Shown here in pieces: positions 1-12,250 of a DNA stretch of 64,000 nt (its first letter is position 1; each line of letters opens with the position of its first letter). A program made the position numbers and the translations under genes. Below the pieces are notes generated by a model. That model worked only from the letters and a program-made list of their open reading frames with translations. It was not told the DNA's origin and searched no databases. Source of the stretch: Cinclus cinclus (taxonomy: Eukaryota > Chordata > Aves > Passeriformes > Cinclidae); NCBI RefSeq assembly GCF_963662255.1, contig NC_085049.1:25390142-25454141 (forward strand), written 5' to 3'.

Positions 1-2584
1 TATCCAGTGCACACCAACAGATGGCACAGCAGAATGAAAACTTGAGTCAAGGATGTTCAGAATTCACCTTGCTCATGCTGGAAGCCCTCACGTTCAGGTT
101 CAGATCCATCAGGCACTCTAGTTGTTCTGGCATCCTGACCTCCTAAACGGCATTGGGGGTTTTAAACATTAAAGAGTGCTCCAAGTGCTTTCTTGTCCAT
201 GAAGAAACAGCCAGGTGCTGCAAGCTCGAGTTCTCCATACCTGTCACAGCCCAGGGTAACAGCGCTATGTGATCACCTCTGTATCCATACCTGCACATAC
301 ACGGCCTGCATGGAAAAAGCCCAGCTGCCACAGGAGCCACAGAGCCACAGGAGCCACAGACTGGCAGAAAGGCTGACATTGCTGCTGTCACTGTGCTTGT
401 GCTGCAAGGGACTTGGTCCTGGCTCCCTCAGACAACTCCAGATGTGCACACTACCACATCCTCAGCACAGCCCTCTCTCTGACAAAGAAGATGCCTCAGA
501 GGGCTCAGTGAAATGCAAATGCAGCTGGTTTAAAAAGAAAATGAAATTCTGAGGGTTTGCACAGGAAACAGCCTGGGGGCGGAGAAAGGCGGCTGAATGC
601 CTTTCATTGAAATGCAAAGAGGAAATTTTCTTTCTCAGGAAGAGCAAAAACCCCCCTCTGGGTGATAATTTTGTTAAGGTAGCAGGAGAGAAACTGGTAG
701 CAAAACTTATTCTAGACTGGTCCTGAGAAGCAGTGCGAGTTAAATCATCCCCAGTGTTTTCCACTGAATGACACTTTCTACTTTTTTCGTCACTGCTGTC
801 TTGAAATACACGGGAGGAGAAAAATTTTAACAATACAGGAGAAGAAAAAGTCAAGTAAGTCTTAATGAGAGCAGAAATTATACAAACAGAAACTCCTCCA
901 ACGTGATCCCAATGTGTCCCAAGCACATTGAGTACATCTCCCCGTGCTCCCTTTTAGCTGGAGTCATTCATCGCTTCAGCTGCCTGTGCTCTGTGCTCCT
1001 TCTTGGTGGCTGAACCTCTTGCATACAAAACCATCAGACTGCAGAGCTGCTTCACAGATTACCGTTTTGCCATCCTTACAAGCTTCTTTAGCTTTGCCAG
1101 GCTGTGCTTGAGTGGATTCATCGTACCCAGTACATGAGGAAACACATGGAAATGGGTTTAGTCGGCAGGAACTAAAGATTTGGCTTGGTCTGAAAAAGAG
1201 AGACGTTGGTTCAATCCATGGGGAGTGTTTGCTGGCAGAAGGAGCAGCCAAGATGAATGTGCCTTGGAGAGGGCCCTGCAGTCAGCAGGGAGCAGTGGGG
1301 CTGTCCTGGAACATGGGGTGTCCTGGCACGTGTGCCAGTGGTGGAGACACAACTCCTGTCCCCGGCTCTTCCAGCGTCACTTCCAGTGCACAGGGCACTC
1401 GTACTTGTCTTTCAGACTCACTTGGTCTCCATGCACCGCTGCTGGTGCGCTAATTGGCGATACATCCTCACACACCAGCCACACCTCTCATCATCCAGGT
1501 TTTGTTTTACCTCTACCCGACCGCCCTGACATTACACATCCGCCTGTTCCTGTGTCACCAGAGCCCTGCCCCGACTGAAGAACAAAGGGACAAGCATTGT
1601 GTCTGCAATGTTTTGGGCTTTTTTACTAATCAACAGACTAATAAACTTTTTTTCCCTATGTTTTTTTTCCTCCTTTGTACTTCCTAGACACCCAGTTTAC
1701 ACCATATCCTTCTACCTGTGTATGTGTGTGCCAGCCCAAACCTTCCTTGCCCCTTCCCTGCAATGTCTCCGTTGCTGTCCTGTGATGACAAGAGTGACAA
1801 ATTCTGCCTGTGCTTTCGTTCCTGTTTGTCCTGAGTACCATGCATGCTGAGAAATGCTGCAGAAGGAATGGAGTCTGTTTTATAAAATGTCCCTATCATA
1901 TGGACTCTTTAATAGCTATGAAGAAATCAAACTCATAACTTTCCACAAAGGAAGAAGGCATTAATATTTCCCATCTCTTCTGGTGCTTTTTCACTGAGTG
2001 TGTAAACAGCCAGTGGTTTTGAGAACCCATCTCTTTCCTCATGTGGTACTGAACTGCCCAGGATAACAGAGTGACAGCCATCCACAGGCAGGGTCTGAAA
2101 AAATGATCATATTTGGAGCTGTGATATCTTTTAGGAGGCAGGGTGGAAAATAAGCAGCCTTGGAGAGAGGGATGAACGAAATGGAGTTTTTTTTTCTCCC
2201 CAGCTCTAGTCCAGAATGCTGAAGGAGGAGGTTGGTACCCTGCTCTGTTTGCTGGAGGAGACAGGGCTTGGGGCAAACAACTTAAGTGCTGTTTTCTTGT
2301 TGACTCTAACAAGCAGAGCAATTGCAGCCATCCTCTGAAATGTGGGAGATGAAGGTTATCGCCAGTAAAAAGAATGCTGATATTTCTGGGTAGCCCTTGT
2401 TCACAGAGAGGAATAGCTAAGCAAATTCCCTGTGGACTTTGGCAAACACAAAGGCTTTTCAGAGTTTATGTGCTGAGATAGGGCTCCTGGGAAAATTTTA
2501 ACCTAGCCTTTCTCCAGCTGTTTGCTTGCATAGAAAAATGTACGTGTATCTATGTGAAGCAATCTCATTAAGAAAATTTAAAAT

Positions 2585-2612
2585 ACACACACACACACAC
2601 ATATATATATAT
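2585..2612. repeat. Compound (AC)n(AT)n microsatellite
   Basis: Eight AC units are followed directly by six AT units. Such compound dinucleotide repeats are usually length-polymorphic. Confidence 0.95.
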
Positions 2613-4221
2613 TTTACCCAAGTTTCACTTTCTGCATGGCAATAAACAGATCCAACTCCAGCAGGTCTAACTGGGAGATGACTTCAGTGACTGGGGAAAT
2701 TAAAATGTGATTGACATGCCATTCTCTTTTTTTTCCTCTGCTGTATTTCATGTGTATTTTAGGCTCTCATTCTTCCCTGTAGAAGATGCAGTTACAAAAG
2801 ACTGAGTGTACTCACAGTTCCCATGTCGCTGTGTATGTGGAACCACCTGTTGAAAAGTGAAGTCAGTTGTCAGCACTTAATTAATAATTTGATTTACGTA
2901 TTTCTGGATTACTAATACTTTTGGATATTCTCTTTTACTAACACAATACATGAATAGACAGTGCTGTCTTCTAAGCACTGTTTATAATTTCTATTCTTTT
3001 TTGAGATGCTGTTTTGAAATCCTTTTCTGGATTCATCAAATCCAGGCTCTGAAGAAGAAGTGTACTGCTTTCTGCAGTTAGTTTTTCTCTTGAATTTCCT
3101 GGTTTAAATTCTTTAGAGCATATTTTTGCCTGATTGGCAGAATATCTAAATGAATAGCTACTGGCAAAATGTAAACACCTGACACATTCAGGCACAAGTT
3201 ACTTTAATTGTGAAAACAAACAGATATTTGTCTAAACAATACTATAACTGTTTTAAGGAAGTAAAAACAAGAGTGACTAGATATGAAAAGCTTTTCATCT
3301 GTTAAAGGAATTTCTTGTATTCATTTCAGGCAAAGACTACAATAAGCATTCCCACTGAGGTAAACTACCTAAATAAGGGTAAGTGTCACCCAAGGTAAAG
3401 AAGTTTACAAGCCCCTGAGACAACAAGGTTGCAGAAATGGGATCTTATCCTTGTGAGGGGTCATGTGAGCCAAGGAACATGGATTTACCTTCCAGAAGGG
3501 CTGGAAGCTACACAGGCACTGGAATTGCTTGTTTGTGTCAGTGAGCAGTTCCAAATGTCTGTGCTGATCACATCCCTTCAGTTACTGTACTACAGCAGGA
3601 CTTTTGGGTTTGCCTGATGGTTACTTCAAAAAGTGTGTTATGTGGAGATGCCTTGTTAAGAAAATTTAAAACAAGTAGTTTTATACACCTCTTTAGCTGT
3701 AATGTAAAATTACTACAAAGCAGATGCAGCCATGAGATGAGATTTTTCCTTCTGAGGAAGAATCCTGAATTGAATGTTCCAGGCATGTTCTATGCTGGAA
3801 TGCCAGAACTGAAGTGATCAAAAGATGTCTGGTTTAGATCTGGGGCTCATTCTGAAACAACTGTGGCCAGATCTCCCCAAAGTTTAACTGCTGTCCCATC
3901 TTACAGCTGGTGTTGCTTTGGGGACTCCTTGTCAGAGAATTTTTAGGAATTCAGCCCTGTGAATTCCAGCGAATGACAGATTTAGCAGCGAAGTCCATCC
4001 CTAAGCTACTGACTGCTGGAGGCTTATCTGTGCTCTGATTTTATGATTACCACCCTTCCCTTACTTATCTCTCTTGCTAGACCATGAAACGAAGTGGAAA
4101 TAAATAGTAACAGAGGCTGTCATGCACAATGCTAATTATACATTAAGTGCTTCAGAGGTCCTGAGGGTTTTTTTCTGCTTCACGATAACAATCTCACTTT
4201 CTTCCTCATTTGGCAGCAAAT

Positions 4222-4264
4222 TCAATAACACATATAATATATATAACACATATAACACATCCAA
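4222..4264. repeat. Short AT-rich imperfect repeat (ACACATATA-like)
   Basis: The units ACACATATAA, ATATATAACAC and ATATAACACAT follow one another imperfectly. This is a small low-complexity patch with no sign of function. Confidence 0.7.
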
Positions 4265-7200
4265 TAACCTGGGTCTTGACACAACCTTTACAGCCCCTTT
4301 TATATTGCTCCTTGGTCCTGCTGTCTCACAGATGGCCAAGCCTATCTGGAGCCATTTATTTGCTCTTGGTTTATATGCCTGCTGTAAAATGCTCTATTCC
4401 CTTTGTAAGAAACCTCAAGCTCCAACTCTAAGTTTGTGCTTTTGGAACACAGAGTCTATAAAACATCCTGGGTTTATGTTCTTCTGCATCTACTGCATAG
4501 ACACAAAGATAAAAAGAATACACTTTCAGATCAGAAAAATAGCTGGAGCATTAGGGAAAAGAAAGAGCAGTCTGTGCTTAAGTAAGGTTTCCTAAGGTTT
4601 TTTCAAGCAGAAAAATTATGAGCTTGAAGGGAGAACCAAAGGAAACTTAAATCTGGATAGTCTATAGGAATCATTAAAGATACCAGGTTTTCATATACAT
4701 TACTGACACTGTGAATGAAACAAAAATCTGTTCCATGGTCAAAAGAGTAACTGGGTGACTGAAAACACCATAAAAAGGAATAATCAGTTGAGCTGTGATA
4801 ATTGCAAACACTTTGGAGCTGGGTATACACAGCACACAAATATTACCCCGACACAGAATTCAGGACAGGATAGGTTTCTCTGAGAACAGGGCAAAGCATA
4901 ACTTACGAGGAGGATAGGACAGGCAGGGTGGAGATGGATGTAACATGTGAGACACGATGATGTAAGAATTGCTTGTGCCACGATTATATCTGGAGACTGA
5001 GTCAGATCCTGTGATCCCACAGCATAAAATGCCATGTCCATTTCTCAGAGGCATTCCCCCTAAAAAACTTTAAACCTTCATCAAGAGCAGTGACACTTCC
5101 TGTTCCAGTTTGAGTTTCCACTGGCTTTTAGATTGAAGCTACAAGTAGAGTAAAAAATACCAGTTGGGAGAATAAGCATACCCTGTCATAATCTGAGCTG
5201 GTCAGCTAAAGAATTTATCTTACCAGAGCACAAGGACAAAATTTCCCAATAAAAACAGATTCCAAGAAAGCCATCCAACTATATGGCTCTGGTCCTCATT
5301 TTTTACCTTAAGGAAACCATAGATAAGTGCAAGGTGGGCCATCTCCACTGTGGTTTTCAATCTTCAGACCAACTGGAAAGGGATAAGAATAATCAGGAGG
5401 CTCTGCATACTCTGAGATGGAGTGGCAGCAAAGAAGGACTTATATAAAACTCAGTAGGAAAGCACCTTTTATTTCCTGACCCAGATACCTGGAATAGGTG
5501 TGGGTTATCCCAGAGCCAGTGAGGGCAGCAGAATATAAACATTAGAGACACAGACATAATTAGTTACACAACTGAACAGCCTCAGTAGCTCATGTACTTC
5601 ACAATTACTTTTATAAGGGATGTTGCTGTTACCTGCTGCTTGAGATAGAAATATCCATAACCTTTTACAACACCAAATCCCACCTAATAAGACATTTCAC
5701 CAGTGAAGAAACACCCTGGTCTAAATGAAACTCCCCGAGACACTGTCTGAGGCCCTAAACAGCCAGAAGCACTTAGAATTTCTCTTTTCCTATTTCTGTG
5801 GTAGCACTAGCGTAATTTTGCATCCTGAAGTGCCATTAGTTCCTTAAGGACTGGCCGACCCCAGTGTTACAGAGCAGTCTTTGCAAGGATCCACTCAGTC
5901 CCATTCATATGGTAACCTGACCTGATTCAATTTTTCACATCTGCTAAGGAGATCATGACAGAATTTATCATAACTGCAGACCAGGCATGCAGCAGGCAGG
6001 CAGCAGAGGGAACCTGAGCTGGAGGTGGCACTCCTGGAACTGTTCCCTTTCCTTTGTTAGCCTGGGCACTCAGTGCTGCTATAAATACACAGCAGTCACT
6101 TGACCTTGGCAGTTGCTTTGGCTTCAATAATTCTCCTTTGCAGCTGGCAGGGGTTCAAGAGGAGCACATGCCCTGCTGCTCCTGCTGCTCAGCTGGAAGG
6201 AATGACCTTCCCCTTGCTCTGAAGTTGCAGCTTTGTGGCTGCCTTAGGCTCGACTACGAAGGATTAATCCCAAAACAGTGACCCCACCTCCTTTTTCCCC
6301 CTGCTACATGTTCCTATTCACTTTTCAGACTGAAAATAATTTTTAATTTTTTTTTTCCTCCAACAATTCAGCCCACTTTCAGAGTGAAGGGAAAGAAAAT
6401 GCACTTTTAGGAATCAGCACACTTTTCCCCATGAAGACATATGAACTAGAACAGATGAGTCAAAATAACTTGCCTTTTTCTTTCATTTGACTAGAGAACT
6501 AGAAATGTATGCTTTATTTATGTAAAGGTAAATGAGAAAAACCCCCATCATCAAAATGTATATTCATCTTTCCTTTTCATAATTCCCCATTGAGAAGTTT
6601 CCTAAGCCATCTGACCAGAACCCTCTAAAGCCCTACTGGGAGGTGAGCAGCCCTGCAGGCACTTTACCCTCTCAGCCTGTATTTTAGGATTAGTCATATT
6701 GCCCCCAGGATCACATGTCAGGTGCTGATATTCTGCCACTAATGTCTGTGAGGTGCTGTGTTTTCTCCAGCTAAATTCCTAGATCAACAGTTCACTGCTG
6801 AGCAAGCCCAGGACAGCTTCTGTCACATCAGGTTTCAGAATCACAGCCTCATGCCCAGCAGATATTTCAATGAAGTGTTTTCCTTTGCCAAGGAACCATC
6901 CATGGGAGCAAAGACTGCCCAAGGCCAGTGCCCACAGACATTTTTCATGGTAAAAACAAGCAGAAGAGGGCAGGGCTCTTTCTGCATTTTTTTCTGCATT
7001 CCTTTAATAGCCAACATCTTATAATGGGTACTTAGATAATAATACAGTTCACAAATGCTACATTGAAAGGCAACTGAGACATTGCTCAGAAGTCACAACT
7101 GTATTTTTTTGTCACTTACAAAAAAATGAAGCAGAGCCCTGGCTTATTCTTAGAAGTGGTGCTGCAACAGCTAAAATCAATTTGAATATTGTCAGAATAC

Positions 7201-8115
7201 CACTAGTACAGTAGCACTTACTGTGCCAGTAGCACTTACTGTATGGAGCAATGTAATGATGCCATAGTGGAACAGTTCCCCTAGACACATGTCAGGTGTC
7301 CAAGGTGGCTGGGCTGATTCAGCAGGTTTTCTATGCAGAGGTGACATAGACTGTCCCAGAAACAGGAGCTTGCTCTACAAGATGAGCCTCCCTGGCTGAA
7401 ACTCTTTCCAAAGTCTAACTGCACTTCCAAATCCTTCCCAGCACTGATGGAGTTTTAACATGGGCAGAATTAAGAGGGAGAGAGAGTGCAAAGAGAATAG
7501 GAATAAGCATTTGATGAGGATAAATCATCCATGCTAGTGCAGCTCATTCAGTTGCTCTCTGGAAGTCAGGGGAGCAAAAAAATATTTTATTAAAGGTTAT
7601 TAAAATTACCTTGTACAAACAGGGACAGATGTCAAGTTCCTTTATTCCATGAAGGATGTGGGGCTGAAGATGCCCTCTAAGTGTACTTCCTATCAGAAGG
7701 TAAGACAATTTAATTATGTTTTGTACAACAATGGAACAACTGGAGAGAGAGTGGAATGTAATTTCTTTCGTGGGTTTATTTGATTTGAAAGGTGAGCACC
7801 ACATCCCAAAGCAGTTCCAGAAGCTGCAATGGCATTGAACATCACTTACGACATAATGTGGGCAGGCCCAATATAATATGAAATGTATTAAGCAGCATCA
7901 CACTTGCAATAATTTCATTGAGGTTTCAATAGGTTTGCAGAAGTGAGTGACAGGGAGCATTAGGAAAAGTAAACATTAAGTTTAGGAAATCACATAATTT
8001 TAAAGGGCTTTTAATCTACTCACTGAGGAAGAAATACATGAGTGCAATGATCACTGAAGGCAGCAGTAAGAAGAGCACCAATCTGTAACTAGAAGGATGA
8101 TTTGGGAAAAATTGA

Positions 8116-8130
8116 GGGGGGGGGGGGGGG
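8116..8130. repeat. Poly(G) run, 15 G
   Basis: There are fifteen consecutive G residues. Runs like this are prone to sequencing and assembly length errors, so the exact length is uncertain. Confidence 0.95.
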
Positions 8131-8225
8131 CTTGACACCTATCCCATAATGTTCCTTAATTGTCTTCAGTTTTATGAACTTTTCAAAATAGCTTGGATAA
8201 GGGCCTCCATTTCTCAGGCACAGAT

Positions 8226-8249
8226 CCAGCCCAGCCCAGCCCGGCCCAG
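8226..8249. repeat. (GCCCA)n short tandem repeat
   Basis: About five pentamer units of CCAGC/CCGGC type lie in tandem, with one interrupted unit. Confidence 0.85.
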
Positions 8250-9820
8250 TCACAGTGAAGTTACAAAAGAATAAGACAATTAATGATTACACAAAATGCA
8301 GGTTTTTTTCTCTGCTTACAGGATAGTTTTTCATGCAAAATGCTTTGCTCTTTTGTAAAACTTTTAAAATAAACCACTTCTAGTTGAACTTTTGGAAAGT
8401 GGAAGCCTTGGCATCTAATGTGCACCCTTTAAAATGTATTAATTACTAGTTCAAGCAGTGATCAACAAAACTAAAATCCAGGCAGGACACATTTCTACCT
8501 ACTTTCCTTAACATGCTAAAAAGCAAATCAACAAACTGTGGGAAGCCTATGATTTTCTGAATGTGTCTCAGCCTTAGACTGCAAGTTTACAATGACATGG
8601 AGATTTTGGGAGTACAAGCTAAACACACAGAGTAAATCTCTGGCACTTGTCAAGGAAAAAAAATTGTGGTGCTTATCTAGCCAGTGTAGCTCATATCAGT
8701 GCTGGGGCTGATTCAGGACAATTTACAACAGGTTACATGCATGGGTTACTATTAATAAGTGTTGGAATTACAACATCGGGTACAGGAAGAGGCATTAATG
8801 GACACTAAATTGAGCTGAGTGAAGCCATTCTGTATCTGTGGAAATGTAAGCTTCTCTAGAAGGCAGCTCAGAGTATGAGCTTAATTTAGACTCAAGTTAC
8901 AGGAGAGGCAGAGAACTGATTTAGTGTTTCCCAGCCATGACACAGGGAAGGGACTCTCCCTGTGCTTCTTTGTCCTAGGCCTCCCTGAGCTGTGTCTGGT
9001 ATTTGCTGGGCACTTCACCAAGCACAGTCAGTTGGCTAATGAACAAAAAAAACTGCTTCAAGGAAGTAAGTGATAGTTTCCTGCTGATTTAATGAGCTGA
9101 AATGGCTCAGCAAGAGATTAGAGAAGCTTGTGGGTACAAGGGATAAGCAGGTGTAGAGGGCAGCCCTTTGAGGCTTGCCCGATCCACAGAGCTCAACTTT
9201 GGACTCGGCTCTGCTGGAAAACATCACTCTTGGCTGCTCTCTTTGTGGGGAGAAATTTTAAGTGGTCACCTGTTAGATCCAAATCAAAGATATTTGTTGC
9301 AGTCATCCTAAAGTTCCTGTCTCACTTGGCTTTGCCTACAGCATTGCAAACCAAAGTGGAAGCTTGATTGGTTGAATAACCAAGCTATGGTTTATAGTTT
9401 GAAGGAGGAGATTCAAAAATGTGTCCACAGATATATTCCCTCACCTTTTGTGCATCATCCTCTGGGACCACTGCTGGAAAATGTAACTCACATCATTTCA
9501 CAGGGAACTTGCACCTGTCCCCACTTCCAGCAACGATTTTGCCCCTGCAAGCCCCTCTAAACAGAGGAACAGATTTGCAGGGCCAGGTGAAACAAGCTGT
9601 GACTGAGCACACTCCAAGATTCTCCCCAGCGTTTGGATGGAGATGACACTGTGTTTGTCAACAGTTCTCTCCCCCCCCACCCCAGGAATCAAACACCATC
9701 AAGGGTAGGATGCTCCCCCACACCACTAGATAGATGGAATTCTGCCAAATTCCATCAAGAAATCCCAGCCACTCTGAGTTTCTGTGTATTCAGTGAGAAG
9801 TGTGCCCTTCCTAGACACAG

Positions 9821-10036
9821 CAATGGAGGCAAACCTCCCTCAGTACTGAGAAATGTTAAACAGTGCTTTCTGGAAGCTCAGCTGTGTCCACAGCTTTTTC
9901 CACAGAGCTTGTGCTCTGCGAATGGCAGTGTGATGGAGGCACACCTCCCTCAGTACTGGGAAATTTTAAATAATGCTTTCTGGAAGATCAGCTGTGTCCT
10001 CAGCTTTTCCACAGAGCTTGTGATGGCAGTGCTAAG
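9821..10036. repeat. Two-copy tandem duplication, period 110 bp
   Basis: The segment beginning at ATGGAGGCAAACCTCCCTC (9823) recurs 110 bp later as ATGGAGGCACACCTCCCTC (9933). Both copies then continue through CAGTACTG(A/G)GAAAT, TGCTTTCTGGAAG and CAGAGCTTGTG. The copies differ by scattered substitutions and by a small deletion near the end of copy 2, so this is an older local duplication. A 172-codon open frame crosses it but has no family features, and I do not call it a gene. Confidence 0.9.
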
Positions 10037-11594
10037 GGTCCAGAGTGCAATATGGCAAAGGTTCTTCAGATATCACTGGATGCTTCCCAAACAGGAGGGC
10101 GGTCAGTCAGCCTTGACCCTTAACATCAGCAATCTGCCTCAAAGGCAGTGACTGCAAGCCTGTGACTACTCTGGAGAGGTTTATGTAAAGCACAGCCAGA
10201 AGTTTCTGTGTCACAGGCAAAAATGTATTTAGTCTGTCTCCAGAATTACTTTTAACAAGATAAATAGTGGGATCATGTAAGTGAAAGTCTAGGCAGGAGT
10301 GGTGAATCTGTTCTCCAGCAAAATTCACTGTAAGCAATATCCAGACATGGGGGTTCAAATGACGTAACTTGGAGTTCCTTTCCCCAGTACAACATACATA
10401 AAAGGAAACCTGGAATCAGCTTCTTAAGAGGTAGTAAGTCCTACAACTGTGGTACTACTTCAGAAGTCATTAAAGTCACAAGATGTGTTTCTTGTGAAGC
10501 ACTACTGAAAAATCTACTGTAACATGATGTACTAATGTATTGCAAGAGGCAATTCTTACCTACTACCTCACTGCTATTACAATAGTGCTGTACAGGACTA
10601 CTACAAAAACCTTTGTACAAAGATCAATTGAGGTGCTACATACCAGATATGCTACATTTTGTGTGTGATTACAGGGCATGATTGCACTAATGTAAAGAAC
10701 TCTCCAGCACGAACATGACCTTGCATCTGTGTCTGGAGAGGTGTTATTCTGATGAGGCTATATTCACTCCTTCAGACATACAAATAAAACCACAAAACCC
10801 ATACATAAAAATCTTAGGACTACTAAGTTTTCTGAACAGTTAACCAGTTCAGAGGAAAAAACTCCCCATCCTTATTGTATGGAAATTTATCTATTCATAA
10901 AAAAATAATTGTCTGTCGGTAATTTCAGTTTCATATATTTTTGCTTGCATATGAACTGTTTGCCCCATTTCTGTCTTGTCACTTTGTTTAGCAGCTGTAG
11001 TTTCTCCTGAACTTTTTAATGAGCCAGAGCTTATTAAATCAATGCAGTTTAGTTCTTACAAACTGGGTGCTATCATTTAACTAATTGTCAAACTTATCAC
11101 CACTTGTTTCCTCTGGCATCAAAGATATTCATTAAATGAGATCATCACATTTCACTCCTTTTGCACTATAGCCCCCAAGCTCATTACATGTTTGCTAGAT
11201 TTTTTTTTATTAACTCCACTTAACTGTTATGAGTGTGTTATCTGTTTACACTGTCTAATCTTTAAACAAAAATTAAACAGAAAGGTGGCTCACTGCCAAA
11301 AATAAGGAACCGTTCCTTCAAACAAAACCATGGAAAGAGAAGCTTACCAGGCTGCCAGTCCAATATAATTTTTCTTTATAGTGTGATGTATTTTTCCTCC
11401 AAATTGCAAATCCAAGTGAAGAAGCACAAAATTAATATAGGTGGACCAGAATTTTAATTCAGCATCTGCCAGCATTGTGTGTGACAGCACTTAACAATTT
11501 CCAGCAGATTAATTCAGTTCTCTGTATTTTGCAAAGCTGAACATCTAATTCTTTCCCCTCCATTACATCCATGTGCAATAATGCTTAGAACATG

Positions 11595-11660
11595 TCCATC
11601 CTGTAGGGCAAGGACCTGATCCACCAGGTCTAGCACAATGAGAGAGAATCTTTACATTGT
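11595..11660 (+). repeat. Possible ancient L3/CR1-type LINE 3' fragment
   Basis: The phrases GTAGGGCAAGGACCTGAT and TCTAGCACAATGAGAG resemble the 'gggcagggacc ... tagcacaatgggg' wording found near the 3' ends of old L3-type elements in amniotes. The match is short and from memory, so the call is weak. Confidence 0.3.
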
Positions 11661-12124
11661 CATCAGCCCTACATCCCATCCTGTGGTGTAATGGTTTCCT
11701 TGCCTTCCTGGGTTAAACTCTTCATGATTTAGGGCTACAGCCATCATCAGACCATGGCCATCAGAACATCAGCATCTTGCTGTGTGAAACAGTCCCATGA
11801 ATAGTTTTTTGATTGAGATGTCTCTTTTTTCCATAAGGTTTAAGGGTAGTTTTGGAAAAAAGAAACAGCAGGGAAATCCTATCTGCTTTCATTTTGGGAA
11901 GATGATGGGATAGATGGATTTATGGAAGTAGTGAAGTATCTCAGACTTATCTAATGACATACTTTGTACACAACCCAAAAGTCGAATGTGATTAAAATGT
12001 ATACACAAAATATGTTGTAATTGTATGAAGGTTACCAGGCAAATTTATTTACACTGTGTCCCTTAACATTAGAGTTTGTTTTTCTGGAGAACAGCATCAC
12101 ATCAAAAATGCCTATGTTGCCAAA

Positions 12125-12250
12125 CTGGAGCTGAACTTTGAAACTGTGACCTGTCACTAGGAGACTTTCTGTGTGACCCTGGGGAGATCTTTTCACCTCT
12201 CTGTGCCTCAATCCTCCATCATCTGGAACAATAAGTAAGTAAATAATAAA
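12125..12250 (+). repeat. Ancient MIR-family SINE remnant
   Basis: The stretch TGTGTGACCCTGGGGAGATC, then TTCACCTCTCTGTGCCTCAA, then a CATCTGGAA(C)AATAA-like end, follows the MIR core 'ctgtgtgaccttgggcaagtcacttaacctctctgtgcctcagtttcctcatctgtaaaatgggg' closely in order and spacing. MIRs were active before the amniote radiation and survive as degraded copies in birds. Confidence 0.8.

Noticed and set aside
4122..4595. 157-codon open frame with hydrophobic stretches
   Set aside because: It has no recognisable family, includes a simple AT-rich repeat (NTYNIYNTYNTSN) and lacks supporting exon context; probably chance.
9633..10151. 172-codon open frame on the plus strand
   Set aside because: It spans the 110-bp tandem duplication, shows no protein family features and has no flanking gene structure.
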